Shown here: positions 1-8,719 of the stretch, in pieces
Numbering within the stretch: position 1 is the first letter of the stretch
How the letters are laid out: every line of letters begins with the position of its first letter
NCBI GenBank assembly: GCA_000934455.1
Contig: KN882534.1
Span: 258,417 to 281,088, forward strand
Source of the DNA: Apostichopus parvimensis
Taxonomy: Eukaryota > Echinodermata > Holothuroidea > Aspidochirotida > Stichopodidae
Direction of reading: 5' to 3'
Length of the DNA: 22,672 nucleotides
The notes under the pieces: generated by a model
What the model was told of the DNA's origin: nothing
The model's database searches: none
Seen by the model: only the letters and a program-made list of their open reading frames with translations
Translations under genes and position numbers: made by a program

Positions 1-1312
1 TTCTACAGATGCTATCTTTACATCACTAATATCAACCTATGATTCTTTGACTTTATGAGTGGATGACAAGTGACTACATTCTGCTGTGTAAATACAAAAA
101 CAAACATAAACAATATTTACTCACTCATACTATCGCTTGCCTGTTAAGGGATAAATGTATATAAACTGGAGAATCTTTAACATCCACCTTTACATAAAGG
201 CACCAACAGAAGGTAAGAATCCATCAAGAATAGAGAAAGCTTCTTGGTTTTATGCAGTACATTGCAAAATATTAATTATGACAACTATTCAGCAACACCA
301 ACTTTCATAATATCATCACAAACAGAGAGAAATAGGCTACCCTTGACCACTTTTCTCACATCATTTTAGGCCATGTAGATGTTTTGACATTTCTTGTTAA
401 ACCGGAGCATGAGTTGTGTTTAAGTCCCTGGCACACAAGAACACCAATTCTCCAAAATCAATACTGACATAGTTTTAAACAATATTTAACAGTCTTCATC
501 TTCTGTGGTATGTGCTGCTTGGGATTGTACATCAGACAATCCAACTGTACAGTACTCTTTAGTGCAGCATCTTAAACAGAAGTTGACCCAAAATATGTTG
601 CCTGAAAACAAAACATCAATAACAGAATTCAGTACTTAAGGGACATCTCTCACCAATCACCATATTGCCAAAAGCTGGACTAAGTACAGTAAGTCTGTTT
701 AGAGAGTTTCAGGAGTTGACCCCTCATTCCCTCAGACATGACCTTTGACTTACCAAACAAAAGTTAGAAAGCCAATACAAATTAAGAGACAAATAACCCT
801 GTAAAGAGATTCACCAAAAGCATTGTTGAGTAAGCTTGTTTACAAGAGATTCACATTCTAATAGCTGCTGACTTAAAATGACCTTTGACATTCACACTAA
901 CTGCAATTTAATGACTGTGTACTCGAAAACTACTCCAAAACAATTGCAACTGGAAATTCAGGTGCTGACGAGTGATGACCCTATATGACCTTTGACCTCC
1001 ACCAAAATCACTAGAAAACTAAGATACTTTAATGACCATATACTCCAAACTTCTAAAAAATGAGTATCACCAAAACTGTATAAAAGGTATTTTCTTGAAC
1101 TTCACCAAAACTAATTTAAAAAAAAAAACAGGTACTAATTACAGGGCACTTACCAACCTATCAAAAAGAATCACCATGAAGCTTTAGATGTTGAGGAATA
1201 ACCTTGTTTACATGGTTTTTATATTTTGGTCACTATTAAACACAACACAGCCTATCAAAAAGAATGGGTAAGAAATTGGCCTAATATCACCAAGGTCCTC
1301 CCCCTCACTTAC
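1..1312 (-). other. Partial intron 2 of the ACSS1-like gene
   Basis: This stretch lies downstream (minus sense) of the exon 2 donor, which reads GTAAGTG from 1312. I looked on the minus strand for the next expected ACSS block, the conserved segment ending in a GDRVAIYMP-like motif, and did not see it. The rest of the gene therefore probably lies left of the window. The sequence is AT-rich and contains the diverged repeat cluster listed separately. No other gene is visible. Confidence 0.7.
700..1265. repeat. Diverged dispersed-repeat cluster with TGACCTTTGAC motifs
   Basis: TGACCTTTGAC occurs three times, starting at 739, 879 and 986. It is interspersed with recurring short phrases such as TTCACCAAAA, ATCACCAAAA and CTTGTTTACA. 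A 15-bp string, CCTATCAAAAAGAAT, occurs at 1157 and again at 1251. This looks like decayed copies of a repeat of roughly 100-140 bp. Similar text with TGACCTTTGACCT and AAGATTCA-like phrases is common in marine invertebrate genomes, but this is recall and was not searched. The boundaries are approximate. Confidence 0.4.
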
Positions 1313-1409
1313 TGATAGGTAATCTTCTCCTCTTGGCCAGGTTCGTCTTTCTCCCAGATGAGCGCAACATTATCTGGATTAGCATCTTTGTGTCGATCAA
1401 CACAATTTA
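1313..1409 (-). CDS. ACSS1: ACSS1-like acetyl-CoA synthetase, exon 2 (partial gene)
   Basis: This is the second coding exon of the minus-strand acetyl-CoA synthetase gene. It opens after a good acceptor (CTCTTTACCAG, AG at 1411-1410) and closes before the donor GTAAGTG (from 1312). It is 97 bp long, enters in phase 1 and leaves in phase 2. With the G that ends exon 1 it encodes residues 131-162: V-NCVDRHKDANPDNVALIWE, then KDEPGQEEKITY and a split codon. The family pattern here is NCxDxH...VALIWExDEPG...ITY, which closes the N-terminal ACAS domain and starts the AMP-binding domain. VALIWE and NC-D match mitochondrial ACSS1 better than cytosolic ACSS2, which has a YNxLDRN...VAFYWE-type sequence. 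The open frame continues upstream to an ATG at 1503, but that part is intronic read-through. Confidence 0.88.
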
Positions 1410-4376
1410 CTGGTAAAGAGACAGAATTGACATAAGAAAAATCAAATTTATGGTCAGATTTCCACAGACATTCTAGGCCTTGAAGTATGTCTTGTAAATT
1501 CAAAACCTTTAAAAGGCCTTGAAAATCTGGGTTTTGTTTTAGCTGGTTAAATGCCAGTGGACTTAGCCATTTGCCAGTAGAAAAGGAAAGGCACTTGCAT
1601 GTTTCTACAGGGGGCAGTAGACATTAAGAACATAGACATATGAATAAGTTGGTTATGATCATTAGTTAAAGAATCGGCAAATTTCTGCACCTAACATACC
1701 TAGTTATTATCAACAATATTATTGGGCTGCTCTCATAAGCCTGTACAGTAACTGATGTGTGCGGTAATTCAGACAAAAGAATTCAGAAGATAGTGAACAA
1801 AAGGCATTTAATGACTGAATAATGGCCATGTGAATGCTTAATGGGATAACAAAGGCTGAGAATTAACAAAGATACATTACAAAACTTGCAAAATGGATCA
1901 CTTCCATCAAACCTCCCAACTTCATAGTTTGCTCTGTTGCAGTTCACTCACATAATTTGGATGAGTGTTTTGTGCAATAACCATTAAGGTCATACAATGT
2001 ATGCGTGGAATACAGTGACAACTACAGATGAACACTACATAGTGCACGCAAGTGTGACAATGGGAATCCCCACCCCTAAATCAACAGAGGGCGCTGTCCT
2101 TTGGGTCAGAATTCTAGATCCGCAAAACTTGGTAAGCTGCAGTCTCTGATATCACTGAGAAATCCTTTGAGTAGTCTCTGGAAGCATACTTCTGGGCAAT
2201 GTACCTTTGCATAATTAAATTCACACATAGTGTAACATACTGTGAACTAACATATGGTTGTTATCATTCATAACTAGCAAATTTTAGCAACGAAATGTTT
2301 TGCCCACTGTTGATTTGGCTACTTAACACATCGTCTGGTCGTCTACCAATCAGAAAGCTTCAAGATTGAAGTATTTTCAATCACATCGCCCAAACTGAGT
2401 CTCGCATTGAGCGTCAGCAAAATAAGTCTCCAAAATGGAATATGCTGGACATAATCATACAGGGATTCTCCTCCTAATTGTAGAAGACAATATCTTTTTA
2501 AACATGTTTTCACAACTAGTACATAGATTGAGATAAGTTACACAGTGATATATACAAATTCATTAGAGTTCTATACGTGCATTTAGGACCAAGGGCGGTA
2601 TCTAACTGCATTGTTAAGACCTCTTGCATAAACGCTGAAGATCCGCACTAGGTTATACTCACTACTTGACAGTGAACCTCTGCGACTTAATAACAGCAGT
2701 TCTAAGTCTTAAATACATCAAGATAGCTACACAGCACAAACTGAGGGTATTTGAATATCTTGATGATATAAAGCTGCAAACAAACCAAACTGTGCTTATA
2801 AGTTCACTAAGTACTAGATTATAATATTACACATCAGCTGTATTTGATTTATCACTGATAGTGCCACTCTAAATAAACATTTTTATCAGGTGAGGAACAA
2901 AGTCAAGTTACACAGTTCTTAGCACAGTTATCTCCAAGTTATTGATTTTATCAGTTGACTGCGTAGATATCCAGCAGAGGATTATGTGATAGAATTCTAC
3001 TGTGAAGTACACACTATATAGGAAATAAAAATAATAATGACTAAATTTATATAGCGCCTGATCCAGAGAAAAGCTGCTCTAGGAGCTTTACAAACCAAAT
3101 AAGAAGAATGAAAAAATACATATAAATATATACAACAGACAAAATTAATTACCAAAATGTAAATTGAAAAGGAAAGTCTTAAGTTGTCTTTTAAAAGAGT
3201 CAACTGATGGGGACTGTTTTAGATGAATGGGTATAGTGAGTTCCAGAGTTTCGGCGCTGATAAAAAGAAGGCATTATCGATAACATAACACAATATTACC
3301 TAATCATGGAAGATATATATTAACATCCTTCCTGACCTGAATACTATTTATGTTTGGATCCTTGGAAAGTTTTGAACTACGTTTCCCCAATGTTGTTAAC
3401 ATCTAGATCTAATTGTGGTAGGGTCATATTGCATAAAAGTTGGGCTGAATTCTCAGGTTTTCTATTGACTTGTATACCTGACTTTGCAAACTACTGGACA
3501 TTGCTATTACTTACTTCCTTAAATTTCCTTGCCAATACTGCAAGAAACTAGATTGATTTATATATTCCATGTCATAATTACATTAAAATTAATTTAGTCT
3601 CAAAACAAGTTATAGGACTTAGCATAAATGAACTTGTTGAAATTCTAAGCTGCAAAATCAGGAAGTTATCATTTCAATTAATTGTAGAAATTATATTTTG
3701 CAATTAAGTGTTTATTCTGCCTTGCATGTAAGTCAATACTAATTTCTGAGCAAGAAACTTTTAAAATGAAATATGTTCTAGTGAAAAGAGCTAGTAAATT
3801 ATGCATCTTAGTTTGATGGATGAGTTTGGCAAATATTTTTGAAAGCTAATAATTAATAGGTACTAAAAAGCGTTATAAGTACAGAAGCATTTTCATTATA
3901 ATAGAAAGTTCGGAGCAATTGCAGAATACCCCACAACACATGGCATTTTGAGAATGACAATACATTGTTTACTATAGGGACTTCCTGTCATAATCTGTGA
4001 TATTCAAGATTTGTGGGATATTCTGTAATCAAGCAAAAAGTTCACTGACCATTGCAGCCTAGCATAGCAAAGTTAAACCTTGCATTAGGTATTACCAGTA
4101 TTAGCTTATAACTTCAGTACTGTAGTAAGGTATTTTTTGGGTAACACTACAAGGTGATGAACATTTGTCATTGCGTGCTGTCATTGAAGCTTATTTCATC
4201 AATTTTCCAAAAGTGCATTATCAGTTTTGTTTTCGGTCAACTGTTATTACCTAACCCTAGGCTAGTAGTCTTTGCACTACTTCTAGTACTCGAGTCGTGA
4301 TATAATTAAGTTGAGACCGTGCAATAACATGACCTATGGGGGCTTAACCAATTCCACGAAAAATAATGGTTCAAAC
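1410..4376 (-). other. Intron 1 of the ACSS1-like gene (2,967 bp)
   Basis: The intron is bounded by a donor read as GTTTGA (from 4376) and an acceptor CTTTACCAG (to 1410). Joining the flanking exons keeps the frame and rebuilds the family motif GGKLNVA-VNCVDRH, which fixes the boundaries. It is AT-rich with no other exon that I can recognise. It holds a dispersed repeat at about 3031-3272. It also has two GGGCGC/GGGGGCA-type motifs, at 2083-2099 and 1607-1620, resembling the core of CTCF sites. A long first intron is a common place for regulatory elements, but none is demonstrated here. Confidence 0.8.
3031..3272 (+). repeat. Dispersed repeat of the 'TTTATATAGCGCC...GCTTTACAAA' type
   Basis: The segment begins near ATAATAATGACTAAATTTAT with ATATAGCGCCTGATCC. 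It continues with GGAGCTTTACAAACC, AAGTTGTCTTTTAAAAGAG, TCAACTGATGGGGACTG and GAGTTCCAGAGTTTCGGCGC. This order of phrases (short AT-rich head, 'atagcgc', 'gctttacaa', 'gagttccagagttt') matches a very common repeat of fish and marine invertebrate genomes that I recognise but cannot assign to a named family. No target-site duplication or terminal repeat is clear, so the ends are approximate. A 68-codon frame on the minus strand here is low complexity and is probably not a gene. Confidence 0.45.
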
Positions 4377-4767
4377 CTGCTACGTTCAGCTTTCCACCAG
4401 AGAACCACTTTATTTTGCCTTCGGCAAGATCACAGTCCGATACTTCATGAAAGTCTTGAGCCCACTTTAACCTAGATCTTGCAAATATGCCCCAGAATAT
4501 GTCTGGATGTTGCAAGGAGAAATTATAGAGTTCTTGGTGGGTGTTGAAACCATAGCCTTCGCGTTCGAAGTCAGCTAGCTCGGGTATTTCACTTGATGAA
4601 ATTTGGCTTTTTGAGACTGTTGGAGACAATGAAAAACTCCTCGAAAGTTCGAAATGACTAAATTTACGACCTGATTTCGTACCAAGCAAATCTGAACAAT
4701 GAAAGTGAAATCGTACGACATTACATGTTATACGTTTCCATGCCCCGATTAGTCTAGCGGACGCCAT
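4377..4767 (-). CDS. ACSS1: ACSS1-like acetyl-CoA synthetase, exon 1 with start codon
   Basis: Acetyl-CoA synthetases activate acetate with ATP and CoA to acetyl-CoA via an acetyl-adenylate; ACSS1 does this in the mitochondrial matrix. This exon encodes residues 1-130 plus the first base of codon 131. Residues 1-50 are basic and Ser/Thr-rich with few acidic residues (R5, K11, R12, R19, K31, R34, K35), consistent with a mitochondrial presequence. Residues 78-130 match the family's N-terminal ACAS domain: HxELYxxSxxxPDxFWGxxAR, then KW, DCDLAEGKIKWFSGGKLNV. The start has A at -3 and G at +4, and an in-frame stop lies 12 nt upstream. The donor GCAG|GTTTGA is not ideal, but it restores the motif when joined to exon 2 (1409-1313). 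Later exons lie left of the window, so the AMP-binding core and C-terminal catalytic lysine region cannot be checked. ACSS1 is preferred over ACSS2 from the leader and motif details. Confidence 0.88.
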
Positions 4768-5262
4768 GATTCTTGTTTACATGTTACACGGCAGGAACAT
4801 ATATCGCTCGCGTAACACCTGTTCAGTAGTTACTGTATGTTGATAAATATACGGAAATATGAGGTACCCAGATGAACACGTCATAGATTTCATGGCGGGA
4901 ATGTTGCTTTCATAGTATATGATCTATATGCTAAACGAGCACTGCTGCTTATTCAGGCAATCAGGCACAGGTATGCGGGAAAGGGGAAGGGGAAAGTCAG
5001 AACAATGTTTGGTGGGGTTGGAGTTATCCCATATGGAGACACCACGACCGTGAAAAAAATTATGTGAAAAATTATCAATAATTCCCTCTGCCGAGGTGTA
5101 GGGGTCAGCTTCCTGTTTCACGAAGGATAAGTCGCGTCTTAATAAGTAGGACTTAGTGTTTCACATATCACTAAGTCGCGTACAGAATTAGTCCACTCGA
5201 TCTGCAGTAATTAGCGTAACAGGATGTAATGTTTGGTTCTTGACTCCAAACAGTGCATGATC
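4768..5262. other. 5' flank of the ACSS1-like gene
   Basis: This is the probable 5' UTR and promoter area of the minus-strand gene. A short CG-bearing patch (CGCTCGCG near 4806) is present, but no convincing TATA box, initiator or CpG island. Purine-rich AAGGGGAAGGGGAAAG occurs near 4980-4996. No open frame here looks like a real protein. Confidence 0.4.
4777..4782 (-). promoter_or_regulatory. Start-stop upstream ORF (ATG TAA) before the ACSS1-like start
   Basis: On the minus strand the bases from 4782 read ATG TAA ACA AGA ATC ATG, so an ATG followed at once by a stop lies 15 nt upstream of, and in frame with, the initiator at 4767. In other eukaryotic mRNAs such start-stop elements can stall ribosomes and dampen translation. 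Whether it is in the transcript depends on the transcription start, which I cannot see. The TAA also shows that the reading frame does not extend further 5'. Confidence 0.5.
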
Positions 5263-5270
5263 GATGCAAG

Positions 5271-5652
5271 CAGTGGCGGAGCGTCCATACAGTCAGGGGG
5301 GGCCGCCCCCCCCCCTGACGGACTCAAATGGACTGCTGGCGCCCTTTTCAGCTCTTTACCACTTTTTACTTATTCTAGATTATTGATTTTTTTACTGCGC
5401 TCTCATCTACTTATTGACATTTGTCACATTTTGTTGGTGTAATTTGGCGATGACACCTATTTATTCTTCGTTTATCAGCAAATTAGCCAGGCCCGGAAAG
5501 GGTCATTTCCGGCGATCTAGGGAGTATCTTTACTCAAAAAATTTCTGTACGCTACGCGCCAACCAGTGGTGGCGCTCCGCTTAGATAGTGTCGAAAGCGC
5601 CCCTACAGACCATTCTCGCCCCTCCTGACCAATACCCCTAGCTCCGCCACTG
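5271..5652. mobile_element. Non-autonomous hAT-type transposon (MITE), 382 bp, with 8-bp TSD
   Basis: The element starts CAGTGGCGGAGC (5271-5282) and ends GCTCCGCCACTG (5641-5652), perfect 12-bp terminal inverted repeats. A further matching patch follows: GTCAGGGGGGGC at the 5' side against GTCAGGAGGGGC on the complement of the 3' side. It is flanked by a perfect direct repeat GATGCAAG at 5263-5270 and 5653-5660. An 8-bp duplication plus CAG...CTG-type ends is typical of hAT transposons. There is no transposase inside, so it is a deletion derivative or MITE. Near its 5' end GTCAGGGGGGG (5292-5302) can pair with the C-run and TGAC up to 5319, forming a strong hairpin. The perfect TSD suggests a fairly recent insertion. 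Confidence 0.9.
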
Positions 5653-5864
5653 GATGCAAGTAATAATCACAAGTACAAACAGATGGAGAGATGCAAAGAG
5701 ATGGAGGGTGTCAATAACAACTCGATCCCTGGTGTAAATATATAGATCTTTATTCAATTATGTTGGATAAACAGCATTGTATATTGAATACACAGTAACT
5801 CTTGTGGTCAAGGGGGTCTAGAACAAAGCTGGCAACTTGTCAACCATGATGACATCATCTAAGG

Positions 5865-6212
5865 CAGGGTTTCCCTAACTTCCCCCCCCCCCCCACGATC
5901 CCCCTGTGGATGTCAGAGTTGTTCACAAACCCCCAACTTTTCGAGACACGATCTGAGTCATTATTTTACTATAATACGCAGTTATTTATCACATGCACGG
6001 TACGGTACTAATATGGCAACATATGTCTATGGAACGCGAAATGAGTTTGTCGACGATAGGTACGACTTTTGTTCATTACTAAATTATATGATATATCAGA
6101 TTTTAGTTAAACGAAAAGTACTCTTGTTTTGACATTCAGAAACGTCTCACGAACCCCCTGGGATGGACTCACGCACCCCTGGGGGTTCATGCACCCCAGA
6201 TAGGAACCCCTG
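5865..6212. mobile_element. Second hAT-type MITE, 348 bp, with 8-bp TSD
   Basis: The element runs from CAGGGTTTCC (5865) to GGAACCCCTG (ends 6212). The ends are inverted repeats with one mismatch in the first ten bases (CAGGGTTTCC against CAGGGGTTCC). It is flanked by a perfect 8-bp direct repeat ATCTAAGG at 5857-5864 and 6213-6220. The C-rich tract just inside the left end answers the G/C-rich ACCCCTGGGGGTTC stretch near the right end. There is no coding capacity. This is a different family from the element 212 bp to its left. The size, TSD length and ends point to the hAT superfamily. Confidence 0.88.
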
Positions 6213-6220
6213 ATCTAAGG

Positions 6221-7259
6221 GGTAGATTTTTTTACTGTGGTTTGAGATATTCCGACACCGAAGTTATCATCTCGACAGCTTCAACGATGAAGACATGCAT
6301 GCACGAGCGATATCGTTTCACGAGTAGCGGGTTGATGGACATGCAAGCTGCGGGGTTGAATCACCCAACCACTGGAGAAGTCACGCAATTGACGGACGCC
6401 TTGCAAACAAAGATAATATAATATCTTTGTTGAAGACCTGTATCGCTTTACGCTTGTATGCGACCGGAACTGTGCACACTGGTCACGCGTACTTGGATCA
6501 CCACGGAGTGAGTAAAGGCGAGGTGTCTGATGGTTCGGAGAGCCAGCTCTCATCTGATCAGAACTTGGGCGCCGTTACTAGATTCCTCCCCACGCCACAA
6601 GAAGTCATGGCAACATAACGTGGGTTCAGCGATGCTGCGGGATTCCATCGCATTGTGTACAGTGGATTGTAGTCATGCTTTCCTCCGGGTTCGCGACTTG
6701 TGGAGGATACCTACGTTTACGTCAACCGGAAGCGCGGTAAGTCAACCAACGCTCATGTGTGACAGAGACTTACGTTGTCCCCTCACTTTTCAATTGGGAT
6801 TGACGCCCCCACTTCTACCGTCTGCTCCTGGTAATGCTCCTGATACACGATAATAAACACAGTCGGCGATGTTTGTGGGAAACTTAAAACAAAGACAGGA
6901 ATTAATTTGCAGCAAGCTTAATTGTGATGAATATTTAAGTTTTGCCATGTGTTTGTTTTACGCTACATAAGACATTATAAGCGCCACTGTCATTTTATTG
7001 TGATAATTGTACTTTATTTTTTTATATATTTTTTTTTACTCTTTTTTCAAATTATATCAATCATGGAGCATTACGGTACTCTGAACAGCAAATTGTTTTC
7101 TCTTCAAGTAATGAAAACACAGTAAAATATAATAATAAATAGAATTTATCGGCATTATATACTAGTGATATCATAGATTGTCTGGATGACAGAATGTTGA
7201 AAATCGAGTTAGGCCTAAATTAAATAACTAATGATTCCCTTGTTATTTACCATCAGTAA
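6221..7259. other. Intergenic; GC-elevated block then T-rich sequence, nothing identified
   Basis: About 6240-6850 has clearly higher GC and more CpG than its surroundings and carries overlapping open frames of 63-107 codons on both strands. None gives a recognisable protein, and their overlap suggests a lack of stops caused by base composition. An inverted repeat lies at 6406-6431. From about 6850 to 7259 the sequence returns to AT-rich with T runs around 7015-7045. The block could be an old transposon or a decayed exon; I cannot tell. Confidence 0.35.
6406..6431. repeat. Short perfect inverted repeat (9-bp arms, 8-nt AT loop)
   Basis: AACAAAGAT (6406-6414) and ATCTTTGTT (6423-6431) are exact complements around AATATAAT. 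The arms are too short to call a transposon end, and no T-run follows that would suggest a Pol III terminator context. Confidence 0.5.
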
Positions 7260-8164
7260 GTGACATAAATCTTAAATATGGTTAAAACATATCCTCATGG
7301 TTGGGGGGAAATGTCGACCAAATGCAAAAAGCTATAATTTAATAAATCTTAATCATATGAAAGATATGTCCATATCTACGTAGGTTGGAAATGTACATAA
7401 AACTCTATTGCTGTAGTGCATGAAGATAAGACCGTACGAGTTTGGTATTGTTTAACTATAGTCTACGCCATTTTTGGTGAATATATATACATCAGTGCCA
7501 ACCAATAACATTTAACTGCATTAATAATAAGGTATGCGTTACATATGAAGAGTTTAGTGACATGTGCAAATAAAAGAAGTTCGTGTGCAATATGTAGGTT
7601 GTGTGTAAACCACCCTAAGTATTATGAAAGGTCACGCATACCAATGTATTGTGTTTAATGATCTAATGATAACACAGTGGTTTGTCAGACTTTAAGAAAT
7701 TATAAACTAGTGTATTTAAAATTGCAAACTAATGGTACTTTTCTTTCCGTCCTGCATTCATTTTCGTCTTTGTTTTTCTTTCTTTCGTTATTTTGCTGTT
7801 TTTCTTTTCGTTTTTTTTTTCTTAAGTGGTTAATTATTACAGGTTTTTATATGAATCATGCGTTCTATATGTGATTAGGAAAGTGCAACTTGGAAAGGTG
7901 CCGATGACTAATAGTCACATGACTAGGCCTATATTGTTACGTAACCTGTCTTTCATAGAGTAATTGAGAAAGCACTGTCATGCACAGTCATGATTCCCTT
8001 TAATATAATATTCTGTGGGAAAGTATTGACATTATCATAAGCATATCGGTATAGGCTTGTGTGTTTTTGATCACGCCTATTTACTTGACGTCTACTCGAA
8101 CTGGAACAAAAAGTAGGTGCAAATGATATATGGCAATCAACTGGACGTGGGAAATAGCAGCTTA

Positions 8165-8172
8165 TGACGTCA
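8165..8172. promoter_or_regulatory. Perfect CRE palindrome TGACGTCA in unit 1
   Basis: TGACGTCA is the full cAMP-response element bound by CREB/ATF factors. Further TGACG half-sites lie nearby at about 8086, 8177 and 8347. It is part of the near-identical core of the array. Function is inferred from motif only. Confidence 0.4.
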
Positions 8173-8214
8173 TCTCTGACGACAGAACACTAGTGTGGAT
8201 CCAAAACCTGTAAC

Positions 8215-8242
8215 CAGGGAGTTGTTATGGAACAACTCCCTG
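8215..8242. repeat. Perfect 12-bp-arm hairpin in unit 1
   Basis: CAGGGAGTTGTT (8215-8226) and AACAACTCCCTG (8231-8242) are exact complements around the loop ATGG. As RNA or single-stranded DNA this would be a stable stem-loop. It is conserved exactly in unit 2 at 10442-10469. It could be a remnant of a palindromic mobile element, a structured RNA, or a cruciform-forming site. Confidence 0.75.
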
Positions 8243-8515
8243 CTATAACCATGCTACCATATACTTGTACTGGCGCAAAATGCAGCAACAACAACAAACA
8301 ACGAAACCTTTGACATAATTTACTAACAATTGACTAGTGTTACTGATGACGTAAAAGTTACGTGCCCATGATGAAAGATACGTGCGATATAGCCTGATAC
8401 CGTGGCTGATTTGATGAGGCGCTAACGTGTGAAGCGAAAAATAAAATATCTAGCTAAGTAAACATAAAATGCTAAGCAACTATCGGGTTTTTTCTAATTT
8501 GTTTTTTTTTATCGA

Positions 8516-8719
8516 ATGACAGTTAAAAAATGTATAGCTTCCTTTCAGCGAACCGTTCAACAATATATATATGACAAAATGCTTCAGTGGTTCTCAATGG
8601 AACCGATTGACGTTAAAGCTTTACAAATTCCTCTCTATTATTGTCTTTCTTCCCTTTTGTTGTTGATTCGCCGAAGTTGTACTCCCTTGGTCAAAATGAA
8701 AGAAGCAATAAACGGGTGA
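8516..8719 (+). other. 67-codon open frame in unit 1; coding status doubtful
   Basis: The frame MTVKKCIASFQRTVQQYIYD... ends in KEAING and a stop. The C-terminal half has a hydrophobic stretch (about residues 38-50, LQIPLYYCLSSLLLLI) that could be a membrane segment. The same frame is in unit 2 with one change, M to L near residue 60. I recognise no family. The start context (GAATGACAG) is plain, no promoter is evident, and the surrounding DNA is equally conserved, so conservation does not argue for a protein. The more cautious reading is a chance frame in a recent duplication. Confidence 0.2.

Noticed and set aside
1309-1503. 64-codon minus-strand frame with its own ATG
   Set aside because: Only the part from 1409 downwards matches acetyl-CoA synthetase. 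The first ~31 codons read through the intron and acceptor, so it was split to an exon.
2997-3203. 68-codon minus-strand frame
   Set aside because: It lies within the dispersed repeat and is low-complexity hydrophobic sequence.
6281-6853. Three overlapping frames on both strands
   Set aside because: There is no recognisable protein, and the mutual overlap in a GC-elevated block explains the lack of stops.
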